From Thermoflexibacter ruber (GTDB taxonomy: Bacteria > Bacteroidota > Bacteroidia > Cytophagales > Thermoflexibacteraceae): DNA of 64,000 bases. The notes below the pieces were generated by a model. It was given only the letters and a program-made list of their open reading frames with translations. It did no database searches and had not been told where the DNA came from. Positions 35,735 through 45,345 of this stretch are shown here, piece after piece. Where the stretch lies: NCBI RefSeq assembly GCF_900113045.1, contig NZ_FONY01000007.1, forward strand, positions 109,252-173,251, written 5' to 3'. Made by a program: the position numbers and the translations under genes. Position 1 is the stretch's first letter; every line of letters begins with the position of its first letter.

Positions 35735-37051
35735 TTACTCTACCATTATCTTTTTCAGTGCATTTCCTTTTTGTGTTTCTATCTGCAAGAGGTACATTCC
35801 CTTGGGTAGTCGACTTACATCTATGGTATCACTAAACTCATCGAACTTATCAAAGATGACTTTTTGACCTTGTAGATTATAGATTTGGTATGATTTAAGC
35901 CTAATATCTGCTGCTGATGCTGCGATACGTACTTGATTACTTGCAGGATTGGGATAAACTATGATTTGACTGCTCAAAACTCGGTCTATGAAGCCTGTAA
36001 CAGATTGAGTAAGTGCAATCCTGCGTGGACTGGTTTGGAGTACGGTTCTCATACGCCTGATTTGGTCTTTGGTAAACAAAGTCATGCAAGTATCCCTGCC
36101 GTAGTCCATAAAGTTTTGTACCATAGCGATTCCATTGCACCTTGTTTGGTTTAAATCGCATTGTGAACTCACTAATCTTGCACTAACAGGGCTGGAAGTC
36201 AAAGGAGTATCAGGGCAGTAATCTCCATCAAAGGAGCAGTTTCCTGACTCAAAAGGATGCAACAAGCCTAAAAAATGTCCAATTTCATGCGTAGTGGTTC
36301 TTCCGTAAGTATAAGTTCCTGTTTTGTCCAACTGAGGAACATCAATTTTTCCCGCAGAGCCAAAGCGATTGTAGCGAATTACTACCCCGTCTGTGATGTT
36401 TAAATCTCCTGTGGGAGGTAGTCCTTCCAGTCCTGTCAAATCGGGCAAAGAAGAATAGCCAATGCCCACCTCATTCCCTATTCTCAAACTATCTACCGTC
36501 CAAATATTCAAGTACTTAGTGGGGTCCCAAATAGTCGTAGGCTTGACTTCTCTGTCAAACTCGTCAGGAGTCCATACTCGCTTGCCGTTGGGAGAGCGCA
36601 AGCGGCGAATCCCTCTTTCCGAGAGTAATCTGCCGTTTACATCATAGCTTGCTAAGACGAAACGAATCCCAGTATCGTCGGCTAAATTTCTGAATTGGGG
36701 TAAAGTACGGCTCTTGTAAGGGTTGTTATTGGAAAAATCTTCATTCAAAACATCAATTTGTGTTTGAATTTGTGCCGCAGAGATATTCGTTCCCGTGCCT
36801 ATGGGTTCGCCGTTGTGAATCACGTGAACAATGACAGGAATAACAAAAATATCATTTTCGGTACGTGCAGAAGTTTCTTGGCTTTTGCGTTTTTCTACTT
36901 CTTGGTGGAGTCTTTCCTGATAATCAAAGAAGTAATTGTGCCGGGCTTTCTCTTGTGCAGAGATAGGGAAGCCGCATCTCCTTTCCTCTTGGGCGAGAGC
37001 AAAGGAATACAAAAGTGTAGGCAATAGTAAAGTAAATAAAATAGACTTCAT
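35735..37051 (-). CDS. Secreted M43 (pappalysin-like) metalloprotease with T9SS sorting domain
   Basis: The 438-residue product has a signal peptide (LLYSFALAQ, about 1-21) and a propeptide. The catalytic domain carries THEIGHFLGLLHPF, giving zinc ligands His255, His259 and His265 with general base Glu256, and a Met-turn in QNFMDYG (Met315). Cysteines around NCSFDGDYCPDTP are typical of M43B. Residues about 363-438 (IVYPNPASNQVRI, YQIYNLQGQKV, LPKGMYLLQI, LKKIMVE) are a type A C-terminal sorting domain that sends proteins through the type IX secretion system. It is therefore a surface or secreted endopeptidase. Confidence 0.92.
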   Translation of the reverse strand: MKSILFTLLLPTLLYSFALAQEERRCGFPISAQEKARHNYFFDYQERLHQEVEKRKSQETSARTENDIFVIPVIVHVIHNGEPIGTGTNISAAQIQTQIDVLNEDFSNNNPYKSRTLPQFRNLADDTGIRFVLASYDVNGRLLSERGIRRLRSPNGKRVWTPDEFDREVKPTTIWDPTKYLNIWTVDSLRIGNEVGIGYSSLPDLTGLEGLPPTGDLNITDGVVIRYNRFGSAGKIDVPQLDKTGTYTYGRTTTHEIGHFLGLLHPFESGNCSFDGDYCPDTPLTSSPVSARLVSSQCDLNQTRCNGIAMVQNFMDYGRDTCMTLFTKDQIRRMRTVLQTSPRRIALTQSVTGFIDRVLSSQIIVYPNPASNQVRIAASAADIRLKSYQIYNLQGQKVIFDKFDEFSDTIDVSRLPKGMYLLQIETQKGNALKKIMVE

Positions 37052-37207
37052 GGGTAATGACTTTTTTAAGTATATTTTTTCATATACAAAAGTACGAAAT
37101 TTTATAGGTGTAACGATGCAGTGAAACCTTGCTAATTTTGTAAAAATGCGACTGATTTAGAATAAACAGTTCTTAGTGTATCAAATCTGTGGATTTATGC
37201 TCAAAAT

Positions 37208-37530
37208 AAAATGATTTTTCAATTCCTTTCTCTTGCTGAGAAAGGGACTCGGGTTCTCTGACACTTTTTCCAATGAACAATACTACATCTAACTTTAAGC
37301 CCGTAGGGCTGTCATCTTGGTAGAAAAGAGTAAGCCCAACCCACCTACAGCAAGGGACGTAGGCGTGAAATATGCCACCGCTACGCGGTTTTATTCATTA
37401 TTTTCTACAAAAATAGCACACCTACTGTGTTAGTCTGAAAGTCCAATGTTTACATAAGTTTTACACAGGAAGTGTCAGAGAACAGGGATTTTGGAGTAAA
37501 TAAAATTTCAAAACCACTTTTGATGGAGTA
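37208..37530. repeat. Dispersed hairpin repeat split by a MITE-like insertion
   Basis: The left part (to about 37250, with CCTTTCTCTTGCTGAGAAAGGGACT) and right part (from about 37489, with GAGTAAATAAAATTTCAAAACC) align with a continuous copy at 54784-54875. The insertion point is right after GGGACT. Confidence 0.7.
37253..37483. mobile_element. MITE-like structured repeat with 14-bp terminal inverted repeats
   Basis: GTTCTCTGACACTT at 37253-37266 is the exact reverse complement of 37470-37483. The interior has small hairpins (AGCCC-GTA-GGGCT near 37299-37311, CCGCTACGCGG near 37379-37389, ACAC-CTACT-GTGT near 37420-37432) and a GTAGAAAA/TTTTCTAC pair. There is no gene inside. The layout parallels the element at 26950-27216, including a TTGGTAGAA motif, but the terminal repeats differ. 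The rest of the 37052-37729 gap is AT-rich and shows no gene. Confidence 0.7.
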
Positions 37531-37729
37531 TATCAATTCATTTTCAAACCAATCTTATTTAACTTTTCATTAACAATTTACAGGTTAAGAAAATTTAGGA
37601 AAATACAAGTTTTCCCGCTAATTTTGCAAATAAAACACGCACATACCTATAATTCCTTCACAATTGCCCTGCTCATTAGGGAATCAAATTTCATTTTATA
37701 CAAACTTAAACTTTAAAAACCAAATCAAA

Positions 37730-39946
37730 ATGAGGCTATTTTTATCCTTACCTGTACTTTTTATTGTTTTTTATGCAAAGTCTGCTTATAGTCAAGATAT
37801 TTTTCTGCCTGATTCTATCAAAAGAGAAGTCCATGCGGTAGCTATTCAGACTAACCTACGCATAGATGGTAAGTTAGATGAGGCAGAGTGGCAGTTGGCA
37901 AAATCTACCAGCGATTTTGTGCAGGTAGAGCCTTTGCAAGGCGAAAAAGCGAACCACGACACAGAAGTCAGGATACTTTATAACAAACATTTTCTCTACA
38001 TCGCCGCTTTTTGTAGGGATTCTTTGGGGAAGTCTGCTATTCGTACTCCTGACATGAGGAGAGATTTTAACTTCCAAGAGCATGATTTTTTCGGTATTGC
38101 CATAGATGCTTTTAACGATAAGCGCAATGCTATGACCTTCATGACCAATGCTTATGGCACGCAAAGAGATTTGCTTTCTTTTGATGACCGCCTTTTCGAT
38201 ACCGATTGGGATGGGCTGTGGAGGGTGCGTACACAACGCACTGAGGAGGGCTGGATAGCAGAAATAGCCATTCCTTGGCAAACCTTGCGCTATCCTGCCA
38301 GCATAGAAAAAACACAATCTTGGGGCATCAACTTTTTCCGCAATCGCCGTAAAACCAATGAGCTAACAGGTTGGTCGCCATATCCAAGGGCATTTAGCGT
38401 TTTGCGAATGGAGTATGCAGGGATTTTAAAAGACATACAGCCACCACCCCCTTCGCCCAATGTGCGAGTACAGCCTTATATTTTGGGGGTAGCTGACAAG
38501 TACAAAGGTAGTGAAGTAGGCTATGAGGAAAAAGCAAGCACCAAAGTAGGGGGCGAGGTAAAATGGGCTGTCAATCCTAATACAGTCTTAGACTTGACTT
38601 TCAACACAGATTTTGCTCAGGCTGATGTAGATAGACAGGTGAATAACATTACTCGTTTTTCTGTTTTTTTCCCTGAACGCCGCCAATTTTTCTTAGAAAA
38701 TGCCAGCCTTTTTGCCGCAGGTTTAGCCCCTAACGACAACTTAGTAGGCGGTTCTATGCGTATCCAGCCTTTTTTTAGTCGTAGAATAGGCTTAGACGAT
38801 AGCGGAAATCCTATTCCTTTAGACGCAGGAGCGAGGATAGTAAGCCGCTCATTAAAAAGAAATTACGGCGGTATGCTCATGCGACAAAGAGGCAACGAAA
38901 CAGAAGGGGCGGTAAACTTTGGCGTAGCCCGCTATTCTCACAATATCGGTAAGCAAGACCGCATAGGAGGCATTATGACAGTAAAAAATAAGGAAGCCAC
39001 CGATAAAACACAAGGCTATACCAATTGGACAGGGGCAGTAGATGGATTTTTCAGACTGAGCCAAAAATTTTCCTTGAATGTCATGGCGATAGGTACGCAA
39101 TCAAGCAACAATGGAGTCGGTGGCTTGGCTGGCTATGCCCAATTTTCTTACAACAGCAATCAGTTTGTAGGTTGGAGTACCAGCACCTTAGTTACCAAAG
39201 ACTTCAATCCTGAGATGGGCTTTGTATCTCGCTACGATGTCATTTCCAACTCTACAGGAGGTTATGCCGTTTGGCGACCTGATTGGAAGCCACAATGGAT
39301 TCGTGGCTTAGAACCGGGCTTCTTTGCAGAAACTTATTTCCAAGCCTCTACAGGAAAGCTACAAGAAAGAGTGCTGAATTTCAATCCGATATGGTTAGCT
39401 TTGAATAATGGAGGCTTTTTCGGCATTTTTGTTACGCCTACTTACCAGCGATTGGACGAGGTTTTTAGTCCATTGGGAATCAATATAGGGGTAGGGGAGT
39501 ATAACTATTTGCGTTACACTGCTTTGGCACTGAGCGACCCTTCCAAAAAGATTTCCTACCGCTTAAATTATGAAATTGGTGGCTACTACAATGGACGCTT
39601 AGACTATTTCTCGATACGGGTACGTACCTCACCTGTGCCTCATTTTTCTTTGACTTTGACTTACGATAGCAACAAATTCAGCGAACTCGGCATAGAAAAA
39701 GTAAATGAATCGGTCAAATTGGTGGGGGTAGAAAGTCGCCTTGCTATCAATCCCCGCTTGCAGTTAATCGGCTTTTACCAATACAATACTTCCCAGAGTA
39801 GAGAAATTTGGAATATGCGATTAGCTTGGGAGTTCCAGCCACTTTCTTTTGTCTATTTGGTGTTTAATCAGCGTGGCTACGAAACTACGGAAAGGCAACA
39901 AAGTCAGCACTTGATTGGCAAGCTTACTTATTTGAAGCAGTTTTAA
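37730..39946 (+). CDS. DUF5916 protein with N-terminal CBM9-like domain
   Basis: The ATG at 37730 is chosen since it opens a signal peptide (MRLFLSLPVLFIVFYAKSAYSQ); an upstream TTG start would bury it. The 738-residue product has a CBM9-type beta domain at about 35-225 (LRIDGKLDEAEWQLAKSTSDFVQ, VRILYNKHFLYIAAFCRD), then the long DUF5916 region that alternates strands in barrel fashion (LDLTFNTDFAQADVDRQVNN, FFPERRQFFLEN, to LIGKLTYLKQF). Such proteins are widespread in Bacteroidota and probably sit in the outer membrane; their substrate is not known. Next gene in the same direction starts 60 bases later. Confidence 0.82.
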   Translation: MRLFLSLPVLFIVFYAKSAYSQDIFLPDSIKREVHAVAIQTNLRIDGKLDEAEWQLAKSTSDFVQVEPLQGEKANHDTEVRILYNKHFLYIAAFCRDSLGKSAIRTPDMRRDFNFQEHDFFGIAIDAFNDKRNAMTFMTNAYGTQRDLLSFDDRLFDTDWDGLWRVRTQRTEEGWIAEIAIPWQTLRYPASIEKTQSWGINFFRNRRKTNELTGWSPYPRAFSVLRMEYAGILKDIQPPPPSPNVRVQPYILGVADKYKGSEVGYEEKASTKVGGEVKWAVNPNTVLDLTFNTDFAQADVDRQVNNITRFSVFFPERRQFFLENASLFAAGLAPNDNLVGGSMRIQPFFSRRIGLDDSGNPIPLDAGARIVSRSLKRNYGGMLMRQRGNETEGAVNFGVARYSHNIGKQDRIGGIMTVKNKEATDKTQGYTNWTGAVDGFFRLSQKFSLNVMAIGTQSSNNGVGGLAGYAQFSYNSNQFVGWSTSTLVTKDFNPEMGFVSRYDVISNSTGGYAVWRPDWKPQWIRGLEPGFFAETYFQASTGKLQERVLNFNPIWLALNNGGFFGIFVTPTYQRLDEVFSPLGINIGVGEYNYLRYTALALSDPSKKISYRLNYEIGGYYNGRLDYFSIRVRTSPVPHFSLTLTYDSNKFSELGIEKVNESVKLVGVESRLAINPRLQLIGFYQYNTSQSREIWNMRLAWEFQPLSFVYLVFNQRGYETTERQQSQHLIGKLTYLKQF

Positions 39947-40006
39947 CTTCGCAAAGGTTAAAGCAAAATTTTGCTGTTTTCGCTAACAACTTCTAACTTC
40001 GCAAGT

Positions 40007-42766
40007 ATGAAAAAATTAGACCTCATTCTTAGCGACTTAGAAAAGTTAAACCACAAAGAATCAATCAGTTTAGCTCAGATAGATGAATTGATTGATTCTT
40101 TGTCCTATACGCCTCTGAAGCAATACTTGCTCTGCCTCAAAGTAGGTGTAAAGCCTGATGATGCGACTTCTATTTTGCTAAAACGTTTGACTGAGGATTT
40201 TTTCGGAAAAATGCCTCTGACAGAGGTGCGATTAAAGAGCAGCATTGCTGAGAATGCTATCCAAGAACTTGTAAATCAGGCTGTTTTACTCATTGCGAAA
40301 CCTTTTTATAAAGTAAACAAAAATGAAAAAGGAGAAGTAATTTCCCTCAAAGCAGAAAACTTGTCTATAGAAAATTACGAGCAGAGTATTATCAATTATT
40401 TGTCTGATAATGAAGTTATTATCTTTACTAATTTTAGGAAGGTTTTTATTTTTGACAAAGAGGCGATAGAGGAATTCCAAGCTATTCAACAGCTTGATTT
40501 TGCCCAATTTCTCTGTTTGAGTGCAGAGAAAAACTCTTTGGCAGGTTTAGTGCAGTCTTGGCAGAAGGAGTATGAAAATACATACATTAGCAGACAGTTA
40601 GATAAAACGTTTAAAAAATTTTTACAAGAAGAAAGCCAATCTGACTTAGCTCAAAGGTTTATCTTTATCAAACACTTAGAAAACTGCAATTTATTACCTA
40701 CTCATTTTTTGAAAAACTTATATGCCGCCAATCTTCAGCTTTGGGATACTTTAGGGGAAGAAGCGGTGGGCAAGCATTTTTTACAGACCATTAATGATTT
40801 TATTGCATCTTACTATACCTTTGAAAATGAAGAATTTACTACCTTTCAGAAAAGTTGGACAGAGCAAGCATTGGGCATACAGCAAAATGAAAAAGTAAAA
40901 TCTCTTTCCGACTATAACTACCTCAAAATCAATGAATACGCTTTAGGTAAAGCCTTTGAAAATTTGTATGGCATGAATAATGGCTTTTCAGAGGAAGTTT
41001 ATGATTTCTTTTGTGAAAACACCTTATTTTATTTGTTTGAAAATCAAATAGATAAAATTTTAGAAAATATAGACAAGAGTAACCTTAAAAAAGCCAAACA
41101 ACTATTTGAGGAGGTGCAGAAAAACAGCATCTTCAATCCGTTTTTTGAAAGTGGTATTGTACTTGCTAAAATGCTAAAACTCATTTTCAAGCAATATCAA
41201 CGTATTGGAAATCACATAGATAAAATCTTAGATGAAAGTACCTCTCTTTTGGACAAAGACGAGCATTGGAAAAAATTGGCAAGTTTTAAAGAAGAATTGG
41301 GTTTGAACGATTTGCGAAAACTTATTGCTAATATTATTCTCCACCAACTATTTATTTCTCCACTTAACCAAGAACCAGAAACAGCCAAGCAAGAACAAGA
41401 AACAATAAACCAAAAACTCTTAAACACCTTAAAACTAAATGTTTATCTTTCTGCTATCAAACTCGCTCCTTCGGCTTTTCACTTCAAGAAACTAATGCCC
41501 GAAGAAGAAAAAAAGGCATTGGCTAAGTTTGGGAATAACTTTGTCCTTCCTTCATATTTCTCAGCGGTAGCTTGTTTGCTTCCTTATGAAAAATGGAAAG
41601 ATAAAACTTATAAAGAACTCATAAGCCAATACATGGCACAAGTGAATGAAAATGAATTTTTGACTCTTTTCATTCCTTCCCAACTCCTTTTTAATGAAGT
41701 AGATACGAACCTTCGCCAACTATTATTCATAGAGAATAGCTTGCTGAAGGTGAAACTTTTTGAGCAAGAAAAAACGGAATGGTGTTTCCTTCAAGTGCAA
41801 AAGAAAAAACCAAGTAAAAATCACACTTTTAGCTTTACTTTATCTAATTATGAAAGTTTTAGTTATAAAAATGAACTCATCGCAGGTTTTTCTCCTCTTT
41901 CTTTTCATCTGATAAAATTTGAGCAACAAATTGACTATCAGATATGTAGCAAGATAAAAGGACAAAATCCTACTTTGGAGGAGATGGGCTATACTTTCAA
42001 AAAAGAGTTCAAACTTTCTAATGATGCTCATTTCTTTTTTCGCACTCAGGAGGAGCAGACTTTACCTTTTTGCGAAGGGCGAATGATAGAGGCTTATGCT
42101 TGCGAAGATACTTTTAAGTATTTCATTCCCAAAGAGAAAGCACATACCCAACTACTTTCCCAAGAAGTTAATGCACTGAAAAAGCGATTTAATCTAAGTC
42201 AAAAAAACTATGAAATCATAGGCATTTTTAATGAAAAGGGTTTCCTGCTCGACTACGAAAGTGAAAGATTGGTCATAAAACTCAATGCTACTGCTCAGGA
42301 TAGGTCTATGATAGCGGCTATACTGCCTGCTAAGGTTTTTGCAGAAAACAATTTGCTTTACCTCAGTAATTTTTCGTATAGTAGAGGTGAAAAAGATTTA
42401 TTACAAGAGTTTCTTAATCAGGAAGATTTACTATTTTTACTTGCCTTATTCAACTCTTTTGCGTTCAATTTTTATGTCCAGAAAATTGGCTTGGCAGACC
42501 TTAGCCTTTTGCCTTTTCCTAAACTCATACATCGCAAAGATAAGCAAACGCTCAAAAGCCAGATTATTGCAAAGGCTTTTGCCATACTCTCAAACCAAAA
42601 TGAAGGCATTTTCAAAGACTTAGGAAAAAAAATCGGCATAGAAAGCGTGCCTACGATTACCAATCCACTTTATTCTGACTTGCGTCTGGACCTGGAAAGC
42701 CTCATTGCAAAAGAAGTGTTTGAACTCAGTGAGGAGGAGTTTGAGTATGTAAAAGAAAATTTTTAG
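40007..42766 (+). CDS. Type IIG restriction-modification-like protein with degenerate catalytic motifs
   Basis: The ATG at 40007 (MKKLDLILSDLEKL) gives 919 residues. The order of segments follows type IIG/Eco57I-like enzymes. Residues 105-150 (GEVISLKAENL, then YEQSIINYLSDNEVIIFTNFRKVFIFD) match the end of a nuclease domain, where VIEAK and LTNGR would be expected. NPFFESGIVLAKML (377-390) sits where DPACGSGxFL binds AdoMet, and no NPPY is seen. FLTLFIPSQLLFNE, CEGRMIEAYA (689-697), RSMIAAILPAKVF (766-778) and LLALFNSFAFNF with LLPFPK match the target-recognition part. This is inferred by eye. If right, both cleavage and methylation activity are lost while the fold and DNA-recognition part are kept. 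The frame is intact over 2.7 kb, so it is under selection. Confidence 0.5.
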   Translation: MKKLDLILSDLEKLNHKESISLAQIDELIDSLSYTPLKQYLLCLKVGVKPDDATSILLKRLTEDFFGKMPLTEVRLKSSIAENAIQELVNQAVLLIAKPFYKVNKNEKGEVISLKAENLSIENYEQSIINYLSDNEVIIFTNFRKVFIFDKEAIEEFQAIQQLDFAQFLCLSAEKNSLAGLVQSWQKEYENTYISRQLDKTFKKFLQEESQSDLAQRFIFIKHLENCNLLPTHFLKNLYAANLQLWDTLGEEAVGKHFLQTINDFIASYYTFENEEFTTFQKSWTEQALGIQQNEKVKSLSDYNYLKINEYALGKAFENLYGMNNGFSEEVYDFFCENTLFYLFENQIDKILENIDKSNLKKAKQLFEEVQKNSIFNPFFESGIVLAKMLKLIFKQYQRIGNHIDKILDESTSLLDKDEHWKKLASFKEELGLNDLRKLIANIILHQLFISPLNQEPETAKQEQETINQKLLNTLKLNVYLSAIKLAPSAFHFKKLMPEEEKKALAKFGNNFVLPSYFSAVACLLPYEKWKDKTYKELISQYMAQVNENEFLTLFIPSQLLFNEVDTNLRQLLFIENSLLKVKLFEQEKTEWCFLQVQKKKPSKNHTFSFTLSNYESFSYKNELIAGFSPLSFHLIKFEQQIDYQICSKIKGQNPTLEEMGYTFKKEFKLSNDAHFFFRTQEEQTLPFCEGRMIEAYACEDTFKYFIPKEKAHTQLLSQEVNALKKRFNLSQKNYEIIGIFNEKGFLLDYESERLVIKLNATAQDRSMIAAILPAKVFAENNLLYLSNFSYSRGEKDLLQEFLNQEDLLFLLALFNSFAFNFYVQKIGLADLSLLPFPKLIHRKDKQTLKSQIIAKAFAILSNQNEGIFKDLGKKIGIESVPTITNPLYSDLRLDLESLIAKEVFELSEEEFEYVKENF

Positions 42767-42780
42767 AAGAAAATAATAAT

Positions 42781-42815
42781 AAAAAACCCTAAGAATTTTG
42801 ATTATTCTTAGGGGA
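42781..42815 (-). terminator. Terminator of the minus-strand lipoprotein
   Basis: CCCTAAGAAT at 42787-42796 pairs perfectly with ATTCTTAGGG at 42804-42813. On the minus strand it is followed by TTTTTT. It is also 3' of the converging type IIG-like gene. Confidence 0.85.
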
Positions 42816-42837
42816 GCATACAATTTTATATTTAGCC

Positions 42838-43443
42838 TTATTGCAATTTCATTTCTACTTTCTTGATTTTGACCTTGAAGTAGCCGTCTTCTACTTTGAT
42901 AATTCTTCCACCTGCATTGCGCACCTCACCAAAGAAATTGCCTTCTATTTCATCATCGCTAAATGCAGTGATAGAGCAGGTAAAATTATCAGTGTTATTA
43001 TAAGAGATAAAAATGCTTGACTTTTGAATATTCAGGTCTAACTTGGCTTGCTTGCCTTCTTGCTTACCCGGCATAATTTGGTAAGGAATATTGTCTGCGG
43101 TAATGTTGTGATTGATAAGCATGATGCCTATTTTCTCTCTTAACTTCTCATCAGAGCCAAGTTCAAAGGAAAAACTGGTAAATCTACCGTCTTTGCTTTG
43201 AGTAAACGGAATGACATTTTCTATGGTCAAAGCAGCATCTATGTATTTGAATTCCACTTTTCTACCGTTGATAACGGCACGGGCAAGGTTATCCGTTTTT
43301 CTGCCTTGGTGATAGCTTAGGCTGTCTGCTTCTCCGTACACATCGGTATTTTTATCGCTACGTCCACTATCGCTACCACTTCCACAAGAGAATAGTAAAT
43401 AAGCACTAACAAGTATGAATAAGAATGAATAATACTTTTTCAT
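42838..43443 (-). CDS. Hypothetical lipoprotein, 201 residues
   Basis: MKKYYSFLFILVSAYLLFSC gives a lipobox with Cys20. A serine/glycine/aspartate-rich linker (GSGSDSGRSDKNTD) follows, then a beta-rich domain (RAVINGRKVEFKYIDAALTIEN, FTSFSFELGSDEKLR, NFTCSITAFSDDEIEGNFFGEV). The arrangement recalls small lipocalin-like or DUF-type surface lipoproteins of Bacteroidota. No partner or substrate can be read. Confidence 0.65.
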   Translation of the reverse strand: MKKYYSFLFILVSAYLLFSCGSGSDSGRSDKNTDVYGEADSLSYHQGRKTDNLARAVINGRKVEFKYIDAALTIENVIPFTQSKDGRFTSFSFELGSDEKLREKIGIMLINHNITADNIPYQIMPGKQEGKQAKLDLNIQKSSIFISYNNTDNFTCSITAFSDDEIEGNFFGEVRNAGGRIIKVEDGYFKVKIKKVEMKLQ

Positions 43444-43619
43444 GGTTTATTAAAATTGGTTTTTATTAATCTTTCAAAAAAGCGTGCAAAATTACAAATA
43501 AAAAAAGCACATTAGAGAAAAGTGCGTTTAAAAAGTGTTAAATGTAACCTCAAAGAACTTTTACTTTGTCTAAAAACCATTAGTTTTGCAGAGTTTTTTT
43601 ATAATTTATACATATCACT

Positions 43620-45332
43620 ATGTGGCGTAGTCCTTATATTTTTCTGATAGGTATTCTAATTTTGATTTGCACGGTTTATTATCCTTCTTTGGATAGGGAT
43701 ATTATTTATTGGTCAGGTGGGAGAAACTTGAGCAATCTGGCGACTATTCCTTGGTTGAATTTAGCTTTTCACTTAGTCAATACCTTAGTAGTTTACTTTT
43801 TTGTTTCCACCCTGTTACGCAATTTTTGGGTAGGACTTGCAGTAACTCTTTTTTGGGGGATACACCCACTACACGCTGATATATTGTCAGCTACAGCAAG
43901 GCAGGGTAATTTACTGTTTTATGGATTTTATTTGTTGTCTTTGTTATTTTATTTGTTGTACCTGCGTTTCATAGGAACGAGGTGGTTGTTGTATGGCATA
44001 AGCCTATTGTGCTTTGGGATAGCCGCTTATTTACAGCCTTTGGCGTGGATTACTCCCTTGGTATTTTTCCTATTAGACTATTTTGAACATAGAAAGTGGG
44101 AAAGGCAAAGCTACATAGACAAGCTACCATTTGTAGGACTATTGATACTAAGTTTATTCATAGGCATTAACACTGCTCCTTCGTATTTTACTAACCTTGT
44201 TCCCTCTACTTTCCAAAAATTGTGGTTAGGGGGGTATGCTTTGGGAGTATATGTGAGCAAGTTTTTTGTCCCTTTGTATTGGAATATTATCAACCCATTG
44301 ACTTTGGATAAATCTATTTTGCTTATAGGGGCTTTAGTAGTTGCTTCATGTGTGGGCTTGATAGCATTTTTATTTATTCGTAGAAGGACTTTATTAGTTC
44401 ATAGGAATACTGTTTTTGCTTTGCTGTTTTTTTTATTGCATATACTACCTACCTTAGTAGTGCCTGTGGACGGATACCTTATGTGGGTAGCTTATAAAAG
44501 TTATGTTTCTTATGTAGGTTTGTCTTTGTTCGTAGTAGCCTTATATCAGCTATTATTCCGTCAAGCAGACAAGAAAATGTCCCTTGCCTTAGTAATCATT
44601 CCTTGTTTGGTGTTAGCTTACGTATCCTATCAAAGAACAATAGAGTGGCAAAGCACAAAAAAACTATTGACAGATGTAATTGAGGAGTATCCCAATGATG
44701 AATTGGCTTATTATCTGAGAGGCAATATTTTTCTTTCAGAAAAAAACTACGAGGAGGCTTTCAAAGATTTAGACAAAGCAAATTTGCTTCGACCAGATGC
44801 CCTCACCACTTTCCAGTTAGCCCACGTACTTAATAAGCTCAACGACTTTGAAACCTCTATTAAGGGTTATGAGATGGCAGTAAAGATGCAGCCCAGTTTG
44901 GAAAATACTTTTCGGTACTATTTAGACATGGCATTTAACAATGCTTACATCTATAATGCTCCCAAAGCCAGAGAATTATTTGCTAAGGCAGAACCCTTAG
45001 CTACTACCAATGAACTGAAAGCAGAATGGTATTTGTACTATGCTATGTACTATATCAGGTATTTAGAGTTTGATAAGGCGATTGAGCATTGTGAAAAAGC
45101 ACTTTCTTTGAATCCAGTTTTAGCAGATGCTTACACCAATCTTGGTACAGTAAAACTATATCAAGGAAAATTAGATGAAGCGGTGGCTTATCTGAAAAAG
45201 GCAGATGCGCTCAAACCTAACGACAAAATTATTTTGGGTAACTTAGCAGTATGTTATAGGGACAAAAAAGATACTCTCATGGCAAACTATTATGCTCAAA
45301 AGTATCAACTTCTTACAGGGAAGGATAAGTAG
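43620..45332 (+). CDS. TMTC-like polytopic membrane protein with C-terminal TPRs
   Basis: The first half of the 570-residue protein has about nine membrane spans. An early loop reads WGIHPLHADILSATARQGN, resembling the HPxHxE loop of TMTC/GT-C glycosyltransferases, though the acidic residues expected in the first luminal loop are not obvious. After about residue 350 come at least four tetratricopeptide repeats (ELAYYLRGNIFLSEKNYEEAF, DAYTNLGTVKLYQGKLDEAVAYL). In the family these proteins transfer sugars from lipid carriers to proteins. A TAGTTTTG -7 box is at 43581-43588. The next gene starts 13 bases after the stop. Confidence 0.7.
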   Translation: MWRSPYIFLIGILILICTVYYPSLDRDIIYWSGGRNLSNLATIPWLNLAFHLVNTLVVYFFVSTLLRNFWVGLAVTLFWGIHPLHADILSATARQGNLLFYGFYLLSLLFYLLYLRFIGTRWLLYGISLLCFGIAAYLQPLAWITPLVFFLLDYFEHRKWERQSYIDKLPFVGLLILSLFIGINTAPSYFTNLVPSTFQKLWLGGYALGVYVSKFFVPLYWNIINPLTLDKSILLIGALVVASCVGLIAFLFIRRRTLLVHRNTVFALLFFLLHILPTLVVPVDGYLMWVAYKSYVSYVGLSLFVVALYQLLFRQADKKMSLALVIIPCLVLAYVSYQRTIEWQSTKKLLTDVIEEYPNDELAYYLRGNIFLSEKNYEEAFKDLDKANLLRPDALTTFQLAHVLNKLNDFETSIKGYEMAVKMQPSLENTFRYYLDMAFNNAYIYNAPKARELFAKAEPLATTNELKAEWYLYYAMYYIRYLEFDKAIEHCEKALSLNPVLADAYTNLGTVKLYQGKLDEAVAYLKKADALKPNDKIILGNLAVCYRDKKDTLMANYYAQKYQLLTGKDK

Positions 45333-45345
45333 AAAGACTTAGATT

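Noticed and set aside
37664..37729. 22-residue N-terminal extension of the DUF5916 protein from a TTG
   Set aside because: The ATG at 37730 directly opens a good signal peptide; the extension would hide it.
40007..42766. Active restriction-modification enzyme
   Set aside because: The AdoMet-binding and NPPY motifs are not visible and the EAK position reads SLK, so activity is not supported.
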